Of a stretch of DNA of 64,000 bases, positions 49,156-60,600 are shown in pieces. The DNA comes from Synchiropus splendidus (taxonomy: Eukaryota; Chordata; Actinopteri; Syngnathiformes; Callionymidae), in the NCBI RefSeq assembly GCF_027744825.2, contig NC_071338.1:28827501-28891500 (forward strand), written 5' to 3'. The notes below the pieces were generated by a model. It was not told where the DNA came from, ran no database searches, and saw only the letters and a program-made list of their open reading frames with translations. The position numbers and the translations under genes were made by a program. Every line of letters starts with the position of its first letter. Position 1 is the stretch's first letter.

Positions 49156-49182
49156 CTTCTATTTTTAAAGCGTGTCAATATC
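49022..49182. repeat. 21-bp inverted repeat enclosing (AC)n(AT)n
   Basis: The left arm GATATTGACACTCTTTAAAAA (49022-49042) and right arm 49162-49182 are reverse complements with one mismatch. Between them lie (AC)n, about 42 bp of (AT)n and a T-run. It shares its architecture with the 13229-13444 structure, but the arm sequence differs. Confidence 0.8.
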
Positions 49183-50199
49183 TTAATCTTCAATATATAT
49201 ATCTTGGCCGACGCGTTTGATTGAGAGCTCCCTTGTTCAAGTCATGAATACACCATTGTCCGTATGTTTCGCCTCACATTCATCCGTCATCTCTCACATG
49301 GCCAATACGCTGCTCTTAATGAGAGCATCTCTGCATTGTGTCCAACACAGTGTTTGTCAAATATGCCAATAGAGATCATTGACTCATGGAAGATACTCCG
49401 GTGCAACAGCTGCCTGCTCTGAACAAATCCACAATTTGATAAGGGCGACAAGAAAAAGGGACTGAGAACATTCATGTTTTTTTTTTTCGCTTCAGTTTTA
49501 CCACTCTCTCACACTGCAGTTGGCAATGACACACCCCGCATATATAGCCACTCACATGCAAGGACACATGCTTAAAGCCTAATGAGAGAATTTCTGACCT
49601 TTATTCACACGCCCCTGGAGACTATTGATGAATCCCCTTTTAAAAATAACTCTTACCTTGTAGGGTCATTGAATGATATACAGTTATTTCACTGCCACAT
49701 TCATTAACTGCGGGGGCAAGTAAGGTCTGCTCCGGATCCAATGTTTTCAAAACAATTTGCTGTTTTTAAAGTGAAGATTAGAGCATAAAAAAAACAGTTC
49801 CAATGTGTCATATTACATGACGGAATATGCAATGAGTGCATCGAACCATCATGTGGGTTCTAAACCTCAACCAGGCACTTCAAGTTTGCCGGATGAAAAA
49901 GTGCAATGAGGTCATTTCTGGAGAATAAGAATGAAAATGTAAGGATATGCGTCTTATCGTCGGGTTTTTCTGACCGTCCGTTTCTAATCGCTGGATTTGC
50001 ATTGACATTTAAGCCCTAAGCCTTTTACGTCGTGTCAGATTTCTTTTTTTAAATGGTGTCCATGTATTTTCACCACGACTGGAATATCAATATTGTACAA
50101 ATGAGTTGTACAGTGAAAGCGACTGTTGCGTCATGGAAACTTTCAAAATGCCGAGACGGTCGGTGGCTCTCTGCTGTTATCACTAAGAACGATTTCTTC
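49183..50199. other. intergenic, nothing recognised
   Basis: Short ORFs only. Confidence 0.5.
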
Positions 50200-50440
50200 T
50201 GAAAGGTTCTGAAGCTCAGCCGGTTCAAACGTCTTCTGGCTGTGATTGTAAAGCGGGCCCTTCGAGCGCTCCCCGTGGATGAAGAGGCCTAAATGAAGAT
50301 GATTTAATGAGCCAGTTGGAGAGAGATTTAGTTATCATTGGAGCGTAATTGAATGTTTCTCAGAAGAGCTGAATGATTGCAAATGAAATGAGGCTCTGAT
50401 GGGCAACGATTTGTCAAGAGCGAAGGAGCAATAATCTGAC
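50200..50440. promoter_or_regulatory. candidate conserved regulatory element
   Basis: Repeat-free, with GATGATTTAATGAGCC, GTTATCATTGGAGCG and TAATTG at 50346-50351 in balanced sequence. Enhancer-like; not tested. Confidence 0.3.
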
Positions 50441-50812
50441 GACTGACTGTGCAGTGGGAAAAATATCCCTTCTATTAGCGCAATATCCACATGGTATTGA
50501 TTGTGGATGTGTCGGTCTTCTTTCTGGGGTCCAAGGTTTTTCTGCTGTTTGTGGTCAGTTTATGTCATGGCTCCGCTTCCAGGCTCCGAGTCCTGGTTTT
50601 GCTTTTTTCCCTCTGTTCCTTTGGCACACGGCTGGAGCCGTTTAACCTCTAATCAACTAAGTACTTAAGCACCTGGACTCCAGCAACATGTGCCAGATCG
50701 CCACCTTCTCTCTGTTCCCCAGGATCGTCGCTTCTAGTTCCTTGGACTCACCCGTTGTTTCCCTTTCTTGGGATTTTGGACTTCTCGTTCCCCCGTGGTA
50801 ACTCCCGAGTCG

Positions 50813-51560
50813 CGTGTCTCTCCCTCTATGTTCGGCTTCTTGTTTTCTCATGCTAGCTAGCTCATTTAACTCCCGGTTCTCATTGTTTCGGTCTCTCATG
50901 CTAGCTAGCTGGTTCTCGTGTCTCTCCCTCTTTGTTCGGCTTCTTGTTTTCTCATGCTAGCTAGCTCATTTAACTCCCAGTTCTCATTGTTTCGGTCTCT
51001 CATGCTAGCTAGCTGGTTCTCGTGTCTCTCCCTCTTTGTTCGGCTTCTTGTTTTCTCATGCTAGCTAGCTCATTTAACTCCCGGTTCTCATTGTTTCGGT
51101 CTCATGCTAGCTAGCTGGTTCTCGTGTCTCTCCCTCTTTGTTCGGCTTCTTGTTTTCTCATGCTAGCTAGCTCATTTAACTCCCGGTTCTCATTGTTTCG
51201 GTCTCTCATGCTAGCTAGCTGGTTCTCGTGTCTCTCCCTCTATGTTCGGCTTCTTGTTTTCTCATGCTAGCTAGCTCATTTAACTCCCGGTTCTCATTGT
51301 TTCGGTCTCTCATGCTAGCTAGCTGGTTCTCGTGTCTCTCCCTCTATGTTCGGCTTCTTGTTTTCTCATGCTAGCTAGCTCATTTAACTCCCGGTTCTCA
51401 TTGTTTCGGTCTCTCATGCTAGCTAGCTGGTTCTCGTGTCTCTCCCTCTTTGTTCGGCTTCTTGTTTTCTCATGCTAGCTAGCTCATTTAACTCCCGGTT
51501 CTCATTGTTTCGGTCTCTCATGCTAGCTAGCTCATTTAACTCCCGGTTCGGTGACGCTTT
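50813..51560. repeat. 104-bp minisatellite, about seven copies, dimeric unit
   Basis: The landmark TTCGGCTTCTTG recurs at 50831, 50935, 51039, 51141, 51245, 51349 and 51453, so spacing is 104 bp except one 102-bp unit that lost TC. Each unit contains two sub-units (about 48 and 56 bp) that both begin TCATGCTAGCTAGCT, so it is a higher-order dimer. Copies differ only at a few bases (TTTG/TATG, CCCGG/CCCAG), implying recent amplification. Confidence 0.95.
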
Positions 51561-51755
51561 CGGTTTGGACTTTGTTAGTTTGGTTACTCTGTTTTTTCAT
51601 TCTGTGTTTGCTCTGTTTCTCCCGGTTCGGTGACGTTTTCCGTTGTTTGTTTAATTATTAAATATTTCTAATTTGCTCCTGCCTCAGTGTGACTTTCACC
51701 ACTTGCGTTTGGGTTCCGCTCCATGCCCTCATCCCTTGACACGTTACAGTTTACT
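51561..51755 (+). mobile_element. 3' part of an interspersed repeat carrying the minisatellite (tentative)
   Basis: TCCCGGTTCGGTGACG occurs twice (51541 and 51619). It is followed by TTAATTATTAAATATTTC, GCTCCTGCC and a GTTTGGGTTCCGCTCC..CCCTCATCCCTTGACA end. This order resembles a common fish repeat ending, and the 50640-50812 segment would be its 5' part. The family is unassigned and the element limits are uncertain. Confidence 0.35.
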
Positions 51756-52104
51756 TGCCATTAACTTGAATGGGGCCCAATGAAGAGCAGCCCAGCCGTC
51801 GGATTGGAGCATGACTGCCTTATACTTGGAGATCAAAACGTGACCTTGGAAGGAGACCCAAACCATTGATCTGTGAGCCACAACCTTCTTTTTGGAGGTC
51901 TGTCCTAAACCCTACACCGACTCCTCCTGCCCCATATAAAGCTTAATGCAGTCATTTTTTTGTATAGCGCTTTCCAGTGATGCAAAAATTCTGATAAGCC
52001 AACAAGTAGAAGAAGAAAATGAGGAGACTGAAACTAAAGCAGCTGTCCAGACTGGAGCGTCGTCTCATTGACGCTTATTTGTTTTATTTTATTTTATTTT
52101 TGTT
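51756..52104. other. intergenic, nothing recognised
   Basis: No gene. Simple T-rich (TTTTA)n starts at its right end (52078-52100). Confidence 0.45.
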
Positions 52105-52190
52105 CATGATGCATGACACACGTTATTCCAAAGCACTTTCCTAGTTGGTGGGATCCTCACTGACCTTGGCAATAAAGCTGAGTCTGATTC
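52105..52190 (+). mobile_element. LINE/SINE 3' tail, copy 2
   Basis: GCACTTTCCTAGTTGGTGGG, then TCCTCACTGACC and GGCAATAAAGCTGAGTCTGATTC: the same segment as at 3437-3520 and inverted at 62035-62105. Confidence 0.6.
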
Positions 52191-52831
52191 CCAAATGGCC
52201 ATTACCGTCCCAGCATCACTTCACTCTGACAAACCTGCTATTGGATGTAAACGTCCAACCAATGGCAAAGAATCCCCAAAAATTAAATGATTCCTTCCTG
52301 TTAGGGGAAAGAGTGAAATGATAGTTCAGATCGGATCAATTGATGAGTCTCAGCTCAAGATTTTCAGTGTGCCTTTGATCTTCAGTTTTGAATAGAGGTG
52401 CTTTTGTTGTTGGTTTCGAGGAGAGATTGAGGTTTAATTTAAGTTCCACTTTTAAAGGCCTATATTATCAATAAAAAAACTTTGGTGGGGGTGGTCAATT
52501 TTTTTCCTCTATTAAAATCGGACGAAGCCTCTTTTTTTCTTGAATGATATGGGATGGACATGAACTAAAAACCACTCCACGGTGACAAGCGTTAACTAGT
52601 CATATGCAAATGAGCTCTAAATTTTACACATGAATAATATATGTTCGTTGAAATAGATAAACTAAAGTTGGTTCATTCAGTGATAACAATATTAAATGTG
52701 TTGTTTTTTCTAGCTTGAGCAGCGGCACCCCCAAATGTAGGTGGTAGGGGAAATGTTGCTGCAGCTTTTTGGAGTAAGTTGGTTTAATGTGTTATATCGC
52801 GGTAATCGCAGGTGGTCTGGAGTATTTTAAG

Positions 52832-52868
<37 letters not shown>

Positions 52869-54954
52869 TTGCCTTGCGGGTTGGAACGATAAAAGACAAC
52901 CACTTGTGTTGATTCCATTTTTTATCTTAAAGATTGCTACTTTATATTTCCGAAATTTACTGTAAAAAGGCGAAGGACGGGGTGGTCGATGACAGTTTTA
53001 CTGGGGGGATGCCATCACCCGCTTTCCCCCTCAACACCACCAGCAGAAGGATGGGATCCATTTGGATTTTTCGTTAGTTTGCCAGACACCAAGTTCCGGA
53101 GAGAATCCAAACTCTGCCACTGAATCCTATCTCTCTCCTGCTATGTCTTCTCTACATCTGGACTTGAAATGAGCACCCAAGCTGCACCCCCTTTGATCCA
53201 ATTCATCTGGTGCGTGATTGTTATTGCCAGTGCTGTAAATGAAATCTGTGTCGCAGCAGTGACAATATTTGCAGAGCAAGGCTCATAAAATCATTGGCGT
53301 GTTGTTCAGCGTGCTCTAGCACTGCTACTTCAGTATTCGCCCTGAAATCCAAACACCCTCGTCGGCACAGAGTCTCCCTCTCTCTTCACTCCGGCGGTCA
53401 GAAAATATCTGCACATTTCTGCAAGCCCACTTGCATCTGTCTCTGGAGCGGTGGCTGCGCCAGCTGCCTCCCCTGTGGCTTTCGAGGTTTACGTAAGCCG
53501 AAAGGCAGAAGACGCCTTACAAATCGCCTTTTTTTCCCCCCCTCCAAACTTCTTGTGCACTTAAAGTGAGCTGTCAAAACAAGGATTATACAATCTTCTT
53601 CTGCTGCTCCTTTCCCCTGAAAAATTCTGACGGTCCTTTCCGCCGTTAAACATGGCTGGACAAAGTAGATTTTGTGTGCAGAGCAAGGCTTTACCATAAA
53701 GCGAGCGGAAGCCAGTTGCTTAAATGCGGTTGAGCTATTATAAGGTTAAATCTAGAGTACACAAGCCGGCAGTCTGTATGGTGGGAGCACTTCCTGCAGA
53801 ACAATGAGTCTCCAAGCTTGTCTGACAGCGACGCTGGGGGAGACCCGAGTGTGCCGGGCTGGTGGGTGAGGTGGGGGGTGAGGGTCAAAGAGGGAGGTTG
53901 CCAGACATGTGCACTTCAGATATGAAGATCATTTGCACATGTTAAATAAATCAGTAAATATTGTCTTCCAGATTGGTTAACTCCAAACACATGCTTTATT
54001 TCATGTAGCTGGTGACCTGTCCCTGGTTTTAACCCAACCACCCTGCACCCAAGCGGAGTGGAGATGATGAAACATGGGTGGTGCAACGACGAGTACGAAA
54101 ACTAAAGAATAGCATAACAGCATGACAGAGATGGAGAAAAGGGGATCAGGCTACTGCATATCATTCATGTGGACTACATTTAAATTCAATTCCAAAATAA
54201 TATTTTTGTCTCTATGTGGAATCTGGAATGAAAAAAGTTTGTCAGCTGTTGACGTAAATATCGGTGCAGTTCTTTCACAGTCTGAAGTCTTGTGTTACCA
54301 CCACATGTTTTGCACGTGTTCAGTCATGTAGCAAAGTCATAAATAATGTTGACTTATCACATTTGTAAATTCAGTTTGACAAATGATACAATGAACTTAC
54401 AATGTCTCTCAGAATTCATCCATACATTATTCACTCGATGCCTTCCTGTGGAATGAACAACGATAAGCTTGGGCCACACCAGGTTAAAACATGAGCCTGG
54501 TTCTCTCAAGGTTTCTGCCTGGTTTAGAGGCAGTTCTTTTCTTGACATAGTTGCCATACTGCTTTCCCAAGAGATCCCTCTGGATCTTTGTCTTCTACTA
54601 CAAAGTTCCCCCAGTAAAATAGCTGGAACTGTAGTGTGAAGGACATGTGAAGCTTCAGTAGTGTCAGATCTTGAGTGTCACGACTGTTACAGTGTAACAT
54701 GAATATAGAGGCCATATGAACGCCTCCCTTCATTTTGCTGTGTCAGGTAGGGAAGTGTACTCTTGTATGTCTGTAAATCTGTAAATACAGGCGTCATGTT
54801 ATGTTCAAGTCAAGTTCACACGGTACATGTCCGATCATGGGAGCTCCAGGATTTTGTCACTCACAACGTGAGATATATCGGTGTGTCTGGTCCTTGAGTA
54901 CATGGAAATCACCTCCCGGTTTATAATCCATCATGAATGCCACATCGGCTGACA
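52191..54954. other. intergenic; no gene recognised
   Basis: Contains the (GT)n at 52833-52864. Other sequence is unremarkable, with only short ORFs. Confidence 0.5.
52833..52864. repeat. (GT)16 microsatellite
   Basis: Uninterrupted GT/TG dinucleotides. Confidence 0.95.
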
Positions 54955-56025
54955 CTGACCTGGCCAAAGTGCAGCTCGGGGGCCATTTGTGGCCCAATGC
55001 CTTTTTTTGTTCTTTCTCTTTTAGTCAGCACCACCACTTTAAGGGTAAATATAGCTTGTTCTTGTTTTTAAGACTAAAATTTTCTTCTTTTCATTGGCCA
55101 TTTTTTGTTTTTCTTGAACTTCAAAATACATTGAAGGAATACTGGAAATATATTTTGAAATAAATTGCCTTTTTATCTTGAACGTCTAGTCATGTGATTC
55201 TTAACCACAGGGCAGAGGCCCATGGTTGGGTCGCGACCGCCCCCTAGAGGGCCGCTAGAAGTTTTTGGGTTTTACACTTCTGGGCCGCTCAGTTTTAATA
55301 CACTTGCTACATATGGCAGCAGTAGCGTGTCATTGAATTGACTTGACAGCTGCATATTTGTGATAGTTACTAACTATGGAGAAGGTCAGGAAAAGAAAAG
55401 AACTGTTCACCTGTTGGAGCAGTTTTTAAAATTAATTATAACAATTTATGGCAATACTTTCATTTACACTTTACTTATCTTCTTTAGAGTTTATTTATCA
55501 TTTTTTAAAATGATATTTAGGCGTTTTATTATATTTATTCTGAATTTTATATGTGACGTACAGTTATTCCAATTTCCTCAACAGTTTGCATCAAGTGTAT
55601 ATTTTTCTTTTTTTCTCTTGTGAATTTGATGAACATGACTTGCACCTGCTTCTGCTGCTGGTTGGATTTTTTGTTGACAAATATCTTTGCGCTGATCACA
55701 TGGTTTCATGTCATTTCACAAGGTTTTGGTTTGTTTACATCTATAGTTATTGAACACGAAATGATATCAGTAATTTCTAATTCTGAATGGGCCCTGGACC
55801 CATTTGTTTTGGAAAAAGCTGGCCCTGAGAACCTCTGGTCTAGTCCATAGATGATGTATATTCAAATCAAGTGCATATAAAATGAAATATTTCAATACGG
55901 TTCATGTCATATTCACACTTTTTAATATATCTTCTTAGGTTCATTTTGTCCTTGTGACTTAAGTATATATTTTTCCATCATGTGTTATAGTCACCACTGT
56001 TCTTCCTCTCAACCGTGACAGTTTC
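54955..56025 (+). mobile_element. older hAT copy split by a younger hAT
   Basis: Its 5' part (54955-55183) matches the element at 9968: GACCTGGCCAAAGTGCAG, then TCAAAATACATTGAAGGAA and GGAAATATATTTTGAAA. Its 3' part resumes after 55845 with CATAGATG..TATATTCAAATC and ends near CCTCTCAACCGTGACAGTTT. The young insertion at 55192-55837 interrupts it. Confidence 0.65.
55192..55837 (+). mobile_element. young hAT element with 8-bp target duplication
   Basis: The end GTGATTCTTAACCACAGGGC is matched by GCCCTGAGAACCTCTG, whose complement is CAGAGGTTCTCAGGGC, the CAG..GGTTCT hAT type. GTCTAGTC flanks both sides (55184-55191 and 55838-55845), an 8-bp duplication as hATs make. Length is 646 bp. A segment beginning ATGGAGAAGGTCAGGAAAAG (55376 on) looks like the start of a deleted transposase, but no usable ORF follows. 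Confidence 0.75.
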
Positions 56026-56149
56026 TGTTCAGTTTCCATCCTACGGCGGAGCCTCTTATCAATCCAGAGTTCATGACCGGTTTAACCTTTATGATCATCA
56101 CTAAAATACAAATAGATTTTCCCCGACGCTCCAAGCTGACCCCCACCAC

Positions 56150-56480
56150 GGAGCACGTTGCTCAGCAATTGAATTACTCAATTAAAAATAACTGAGTTCA
56201 ATGAGCTATTATGCACAATTGAAGCCTCGTAGCTGCTTAATTGACGTGCAGTTATGGGTAGTTATGATAATGTCTCTGGTAAATCCGTGCAGATGTCGCA
56301 CACTCCGGCATCTGTGCTACAATCACATCCACATGCGCGGTGGCATGAATTGGCAAACATGCCGAGCGTTTGCTGAATTCTCCAGACATCACATGTTGTT
56401 CTGCAGCGCCTTGTCAAATGGCCCTCTGTGTTGTGTGCCTCCTCTATTGGGGCCAAATTGCTTAATAATAGATCATAATC
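56150..56480. promoter_or_regulatory. candidate conserved regulatory element
   Basis: Dense homeodomain-type cores (CAATTGAATTACTCAATTAA at 56166-56185, GCTTAATTGACGTG, GCTTAATAATAGATCATAAT) without repeats, plus a CATGCGCGGTGGCATG palindrome at 56332-56347. It is the most enhancer-like block of the right flank, 14 kb upstream of maf; conservation was not tested. Confidence 0.35.
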
Positions 56481-57021
56481 TAAATCGCTGTCTGTGTCTC
56501 CACATTTCCACCGTTAGAGTTCACAAGGACAATGACACCCAGTCGTCGGAGCACATCCTCGAAACAGCATGACATTCCAGCTGGCAATTACAGCACGGAG
56601 CCCACCAATCCAGAGCCCAACACCTACTCGCCACAACAATGGCCAGCAGTGTCTGCACACAAGGGAAAAGCTCTTCCTTTCTCTGTCTGGTTGCCCCCTC
56701 TGCTCCCTTCCAGCCATTATTCATCCACGTTAATAAAAGAAAAGGGATCCATGTGTTGCTTTAAAACGTCACTGAGGTTGGCTCTGAATGTGGACTTTTC
56801 ATCCAGATTATTATTAACACTGATGCCAGCTGTTTGGATTTATATAGTTCAGGCCACATTCAGTCCAGTTGGTGAAGTGATGCTTGCTCATCATCGACAT
56901 ATAGTGTCTTTTGAAACCATCAAATTGCTGTCTCAGTGCGGGAAGAAACATTGGCGTACTGGTTGAGACGATATAATAAACTGAAATATTTCATGTGAAG
57001 AAAAAAATATGTAAATATTAA
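56481..57021. other. intergenic, nothing recognised
   Basis: The 144-codon ORF at 56532 (+) has no recognisable domain. Confidence 0.45.
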
Positions 57022-57640
57022 TTCCACCTTCACCTTCACCTTCTTCTGCTGCTTATCTGGGGTCGGGTCGCGGAGGCAGCATTCAGAGCAAGGAAGCCCA
57101 AACTTCCCGGTCCACACAAACCTCCTCCAGCTCTTCCCGGGGGTGCGTTCCCAGTCCAGACCGGAGACATCATCTCTCCAGCGAGTCCCGGGGTCTCCTC
57201 CCGGTAGGACATGCCCGGAACACCTCCCCAGGGAGGCGTCCAGGGAGCATCCGGATCAGATGCCCGAGCCACCTCAGCTGGTTCCTCTCCATGTGGAGGA
57301 GCAGCGGCTCCACCCCGAGCTCCTCCCGGATGACCGAACTCCTCACCCTATCTCTAAGGGTGCGCCCAGCCACCCTGCGGAGGAAACTCATCTCAGCCGC
57401 TTGTATCCGCGATCTCATCCTTTCGGTCATGATCCAAAGCTGGTGACCATAGGTGAGGGTGGGAACGTAGATCGATCGGTAAATCCAGAGCTTCGTCGTG
57501 TGTGTCCCTCTTCACCACGACGCTCCGAGACAGCGACTGCATCACTGCTGCCGCTGCACCAACCCGTCTATCAATCTCACGCTCCTCTTTTCCCTCACTC
57601 GAGAACAAGACCCCGAGATACTTAAACTCCACCGCAAGAA
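57022..57640 (-). pseudogene. non-LTR retrotransposon fragment, reverse-transcriptase C-terminus
   Basis: On the minus strand three frames give, in order, EFKYLGVLFSSEGKEEREID (57632 down), MTERMRSRIQAAEMSFLRRV (57430 down), EELGVEPLLLHMERNQLRWL and GRLPGEVFRACPTGRRPR, then a shifted remainder ending at a GACCCCAGATAAGC-type terminus and an (AAGGTG)n tail at 57022-57045. This is the C-terminal part of a fish LINE ORF2, 5'-truncated and broken by at least two frameshifts. It is the same family as 27275-27790. Confidence 0.8.
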
Positions 57641-60600
57641 CTCTCCACCGACCCAGAGAGAGCGAACCACCTTATTCCACTATAGTTCAAATATATACTC
57701 ATCATCAATAATGATCTTAAAATATCCCGTACACATTGCATTGCATTTATTTTCCTTAAGAACACGGTAAGCTTTAAACATAAATGCTGTCCAAAATGTT
57801 AGTGTTTCATTCTCTGCCATTATTTACACCCAAGTTATTAGGTGTTAATAGCTGCTGCAGCTACTTTGTGTGCAGACTCTGGAATTACAATTCAGTGTGG
57901 AGTGAACTATCCAGTATGTAATGGAAACAGTGCTTATACAGGGGCCCTCTCGGCTCATTCCACGGGCTTTCCAAATAATATTGGACCCCAGTGGAGCACT
58001 GTTGTGCCTGTCTTTCGATAAATTATATTGTGGATAATAACAATAGTTAGTGCATTAGTACTATAGTACTTATTACATGAACAGACTCAAGACAAAAGTG
58101 ACTATCTGGACTAGACGTATGTGTTTAATACATGAAACATTTGCTTTTATCCACCTGTCACTCCATTTCTACTTGTTTGACATGACCAGGATTTGACTTT
58201 TAGTTCTGCGACTGAGAAAAACTGGGCACTTCTCAGGCCGCCCCACATTTTTTGAGGGGTGGATTCAACAGAGGCTTCCCACCTGTCACTGGGTTATTGC
58301 TGCACAGCTGGCTGGAATATGTATGTAACACACACATCAAGTACAGATGGCCTGGACCTTACATTCGTCTAATACATTAGACTAATGGAAACATCTCTAG
58401 AACAGTACATTTTCATGCTTCCAGCAGGTCCAGTTTTCACCCTGTCTAGCAAATTACAAAGGTCATCCCAGTTCTTTACATTTAACAGAGGCACAAAACA
58501 CCATTTGGGCGTTTTCCGTCGCCATTTTGCTCCCTCCTGACCGAGGATGGCAAATGTTATCTTAGCTCTTATCATTTAAGAGAATCCTGTGGTCTGAGGA
58601 GTGATAAGGCTGAATTGGTTCCAATAATCGGCTCAAGTAAAAAACATCTTTGTGTGTGAGGAGATCTGACCTCCAACTTAAACATGGAGGTGGAATGGAA
58701 TGTAGCCAATGAGGAAGCGAGTTGTCTGAGAAACAGAGATGCAAAGGGGACATTTATCACTATTTACTGATGACGATACATAAAACCTTTACATCCTGAT
58801 AAGTCAGTCTTACTTCCATTCTGTCCTGTCTCCTCAACAGCTCCTTCATGTGTCTGGATGGCCTGCACCAACTTACGCTCTACAAGCTGCTGTTCTGTTG
58901 ATGTTTACCTATCGCTTTCAAAACGTTTCAAATATAGTCAGCATCATAGCGTTCTTCAATTGTATTCATCTTTATTTGTGAATACTTGAAGGTGAAATCC
59001 AAAATTATAACTTACTCGTGTTGTGTGGAACTTGTCATGTTGGTGTGGTCCCATAAAATCTCACACAAACTTTGAACTATACACTGATACTGTACATACC
59101 TTTAAAATAAAAAAACAACTAAAATATAATAAAAATAAAATGAATAACAATATTTATTCATGACATGTTGTTGGGGTTATATCTCTATTCACTATGGTGT
59201 GAAATTCAGCAGCTCTGGTTAATATCCGTGAGTGCAGGGTGGGGAAAGGCAAACAAAGCTGACTGATAAGTTCCATCTCATATGGCTGCGCCTTTAATGT
59301 TAAGAGAACTTTTACTTGCCACCAGTGTTGCTGCAACAGAGTGAGCTCTCTGCCTGGCCGAGCAAGTATTGCGCAACTTTGTGTCACAGGAACATTTGTT
59401 CACCATCTGCCTGCTGCTCCCTCGAAGACAGAAACTCACAGTACATGAAGTCGTTTTTCAATCTTTTAAAATAGTGAGTTGATGCTGTGAATCAGTTCTG
59501 AATTTCACTCAGAAAGGGTTTATAAAAACATAATCACAGTCTGCATTAAACCTATTTTATCACTCACACAACACGCCACTGGTCTTGATGACAGTTTTGT
59601 GTTTCCTCTTGCAGCCCATTCAGACTGCACTTGGCTGCTAAAGACGTTAACTCAGACTGGAAATTCTGCAGGGATGCCAGGTAGACCAAACTGTTACGTG
59701 CAAGCAAGCGGCTCAGCCAGAAACTCTGCGTTTGAAATCATTACTTTAGTCACCACAACTCTCCTCAGCGGTTGTCGCAATCAAAGTACGACAAAGACCA
59801 TTTATTTTCTATGGAAATAATATGAATATATATAATATAATAATGCACACACTTCCTTTGTGTTTCATTCAGCATGGAAAACCCAACAAATAGTTGCCCC
59901 CAATAAGAAGCAGTGCCACAATGACACAGGTTATCCGGCCATTCAAGTGTTATTGAGCAAGAATGTGTTGTCAAGTATACAGATGTGTGGAGTGGAAACA
60001 CATCCAAAGGTCAGCTGTACTTGAAGATATTGACTTCCTGATTGTGCTGTTACGTTGTTCTTTTTGTTTCTCATACCTAGTTGCTGGTAGCAAGGGTTGC
60101 AGAGCCTCACATAGGTTTGATGGGGCTTGCTGTCTGACACACTCCTGGGTTGGAGCGGGTTCACTTCGTCTGGCGTGAATACCTCCTGTTATAGGTCGTA
60201 GTAGGTCCGTATTACTATCTTTGATGTCAAATGTTTGAAAGTACCTAGAACATTGTTTGCTAAGAACTTGGTGAAAAGCCCAGCTGATGGCGTCGTGTCT
60301 TCAGAACACTTGAGCAACCCATTGTTTGTGCACCCAATTCTCCCTCTGAAGGCATCAAATAGCCACTATCCTCAAGTGATCTTTGGGTCTGATGTGGACA
60401 CCAAAGTCTACCTTCCGTGTTTAGGCTGAATGTGTGGGTTTGTGCCACAGCCAAGGCACCAGGATCAGACTGGGGATCCAATTCCGGTTCCCCTTCCGCT
60501 AGAATCTCCAGATGCCTGAAGATGCGACGGTTGTAAGTATAGTTTTATACACTATGAGAACGTCCGCCCATCCACCCAAGCACAGAAGCAAAAGACCCTG

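Noticed and set aside
50813..51560. Regular repeats resembling a CRISPR array
   Set aside because: Contiguous 104-bp tandem units without unique spacers in a vertebrate genome; it is a minisatellite.
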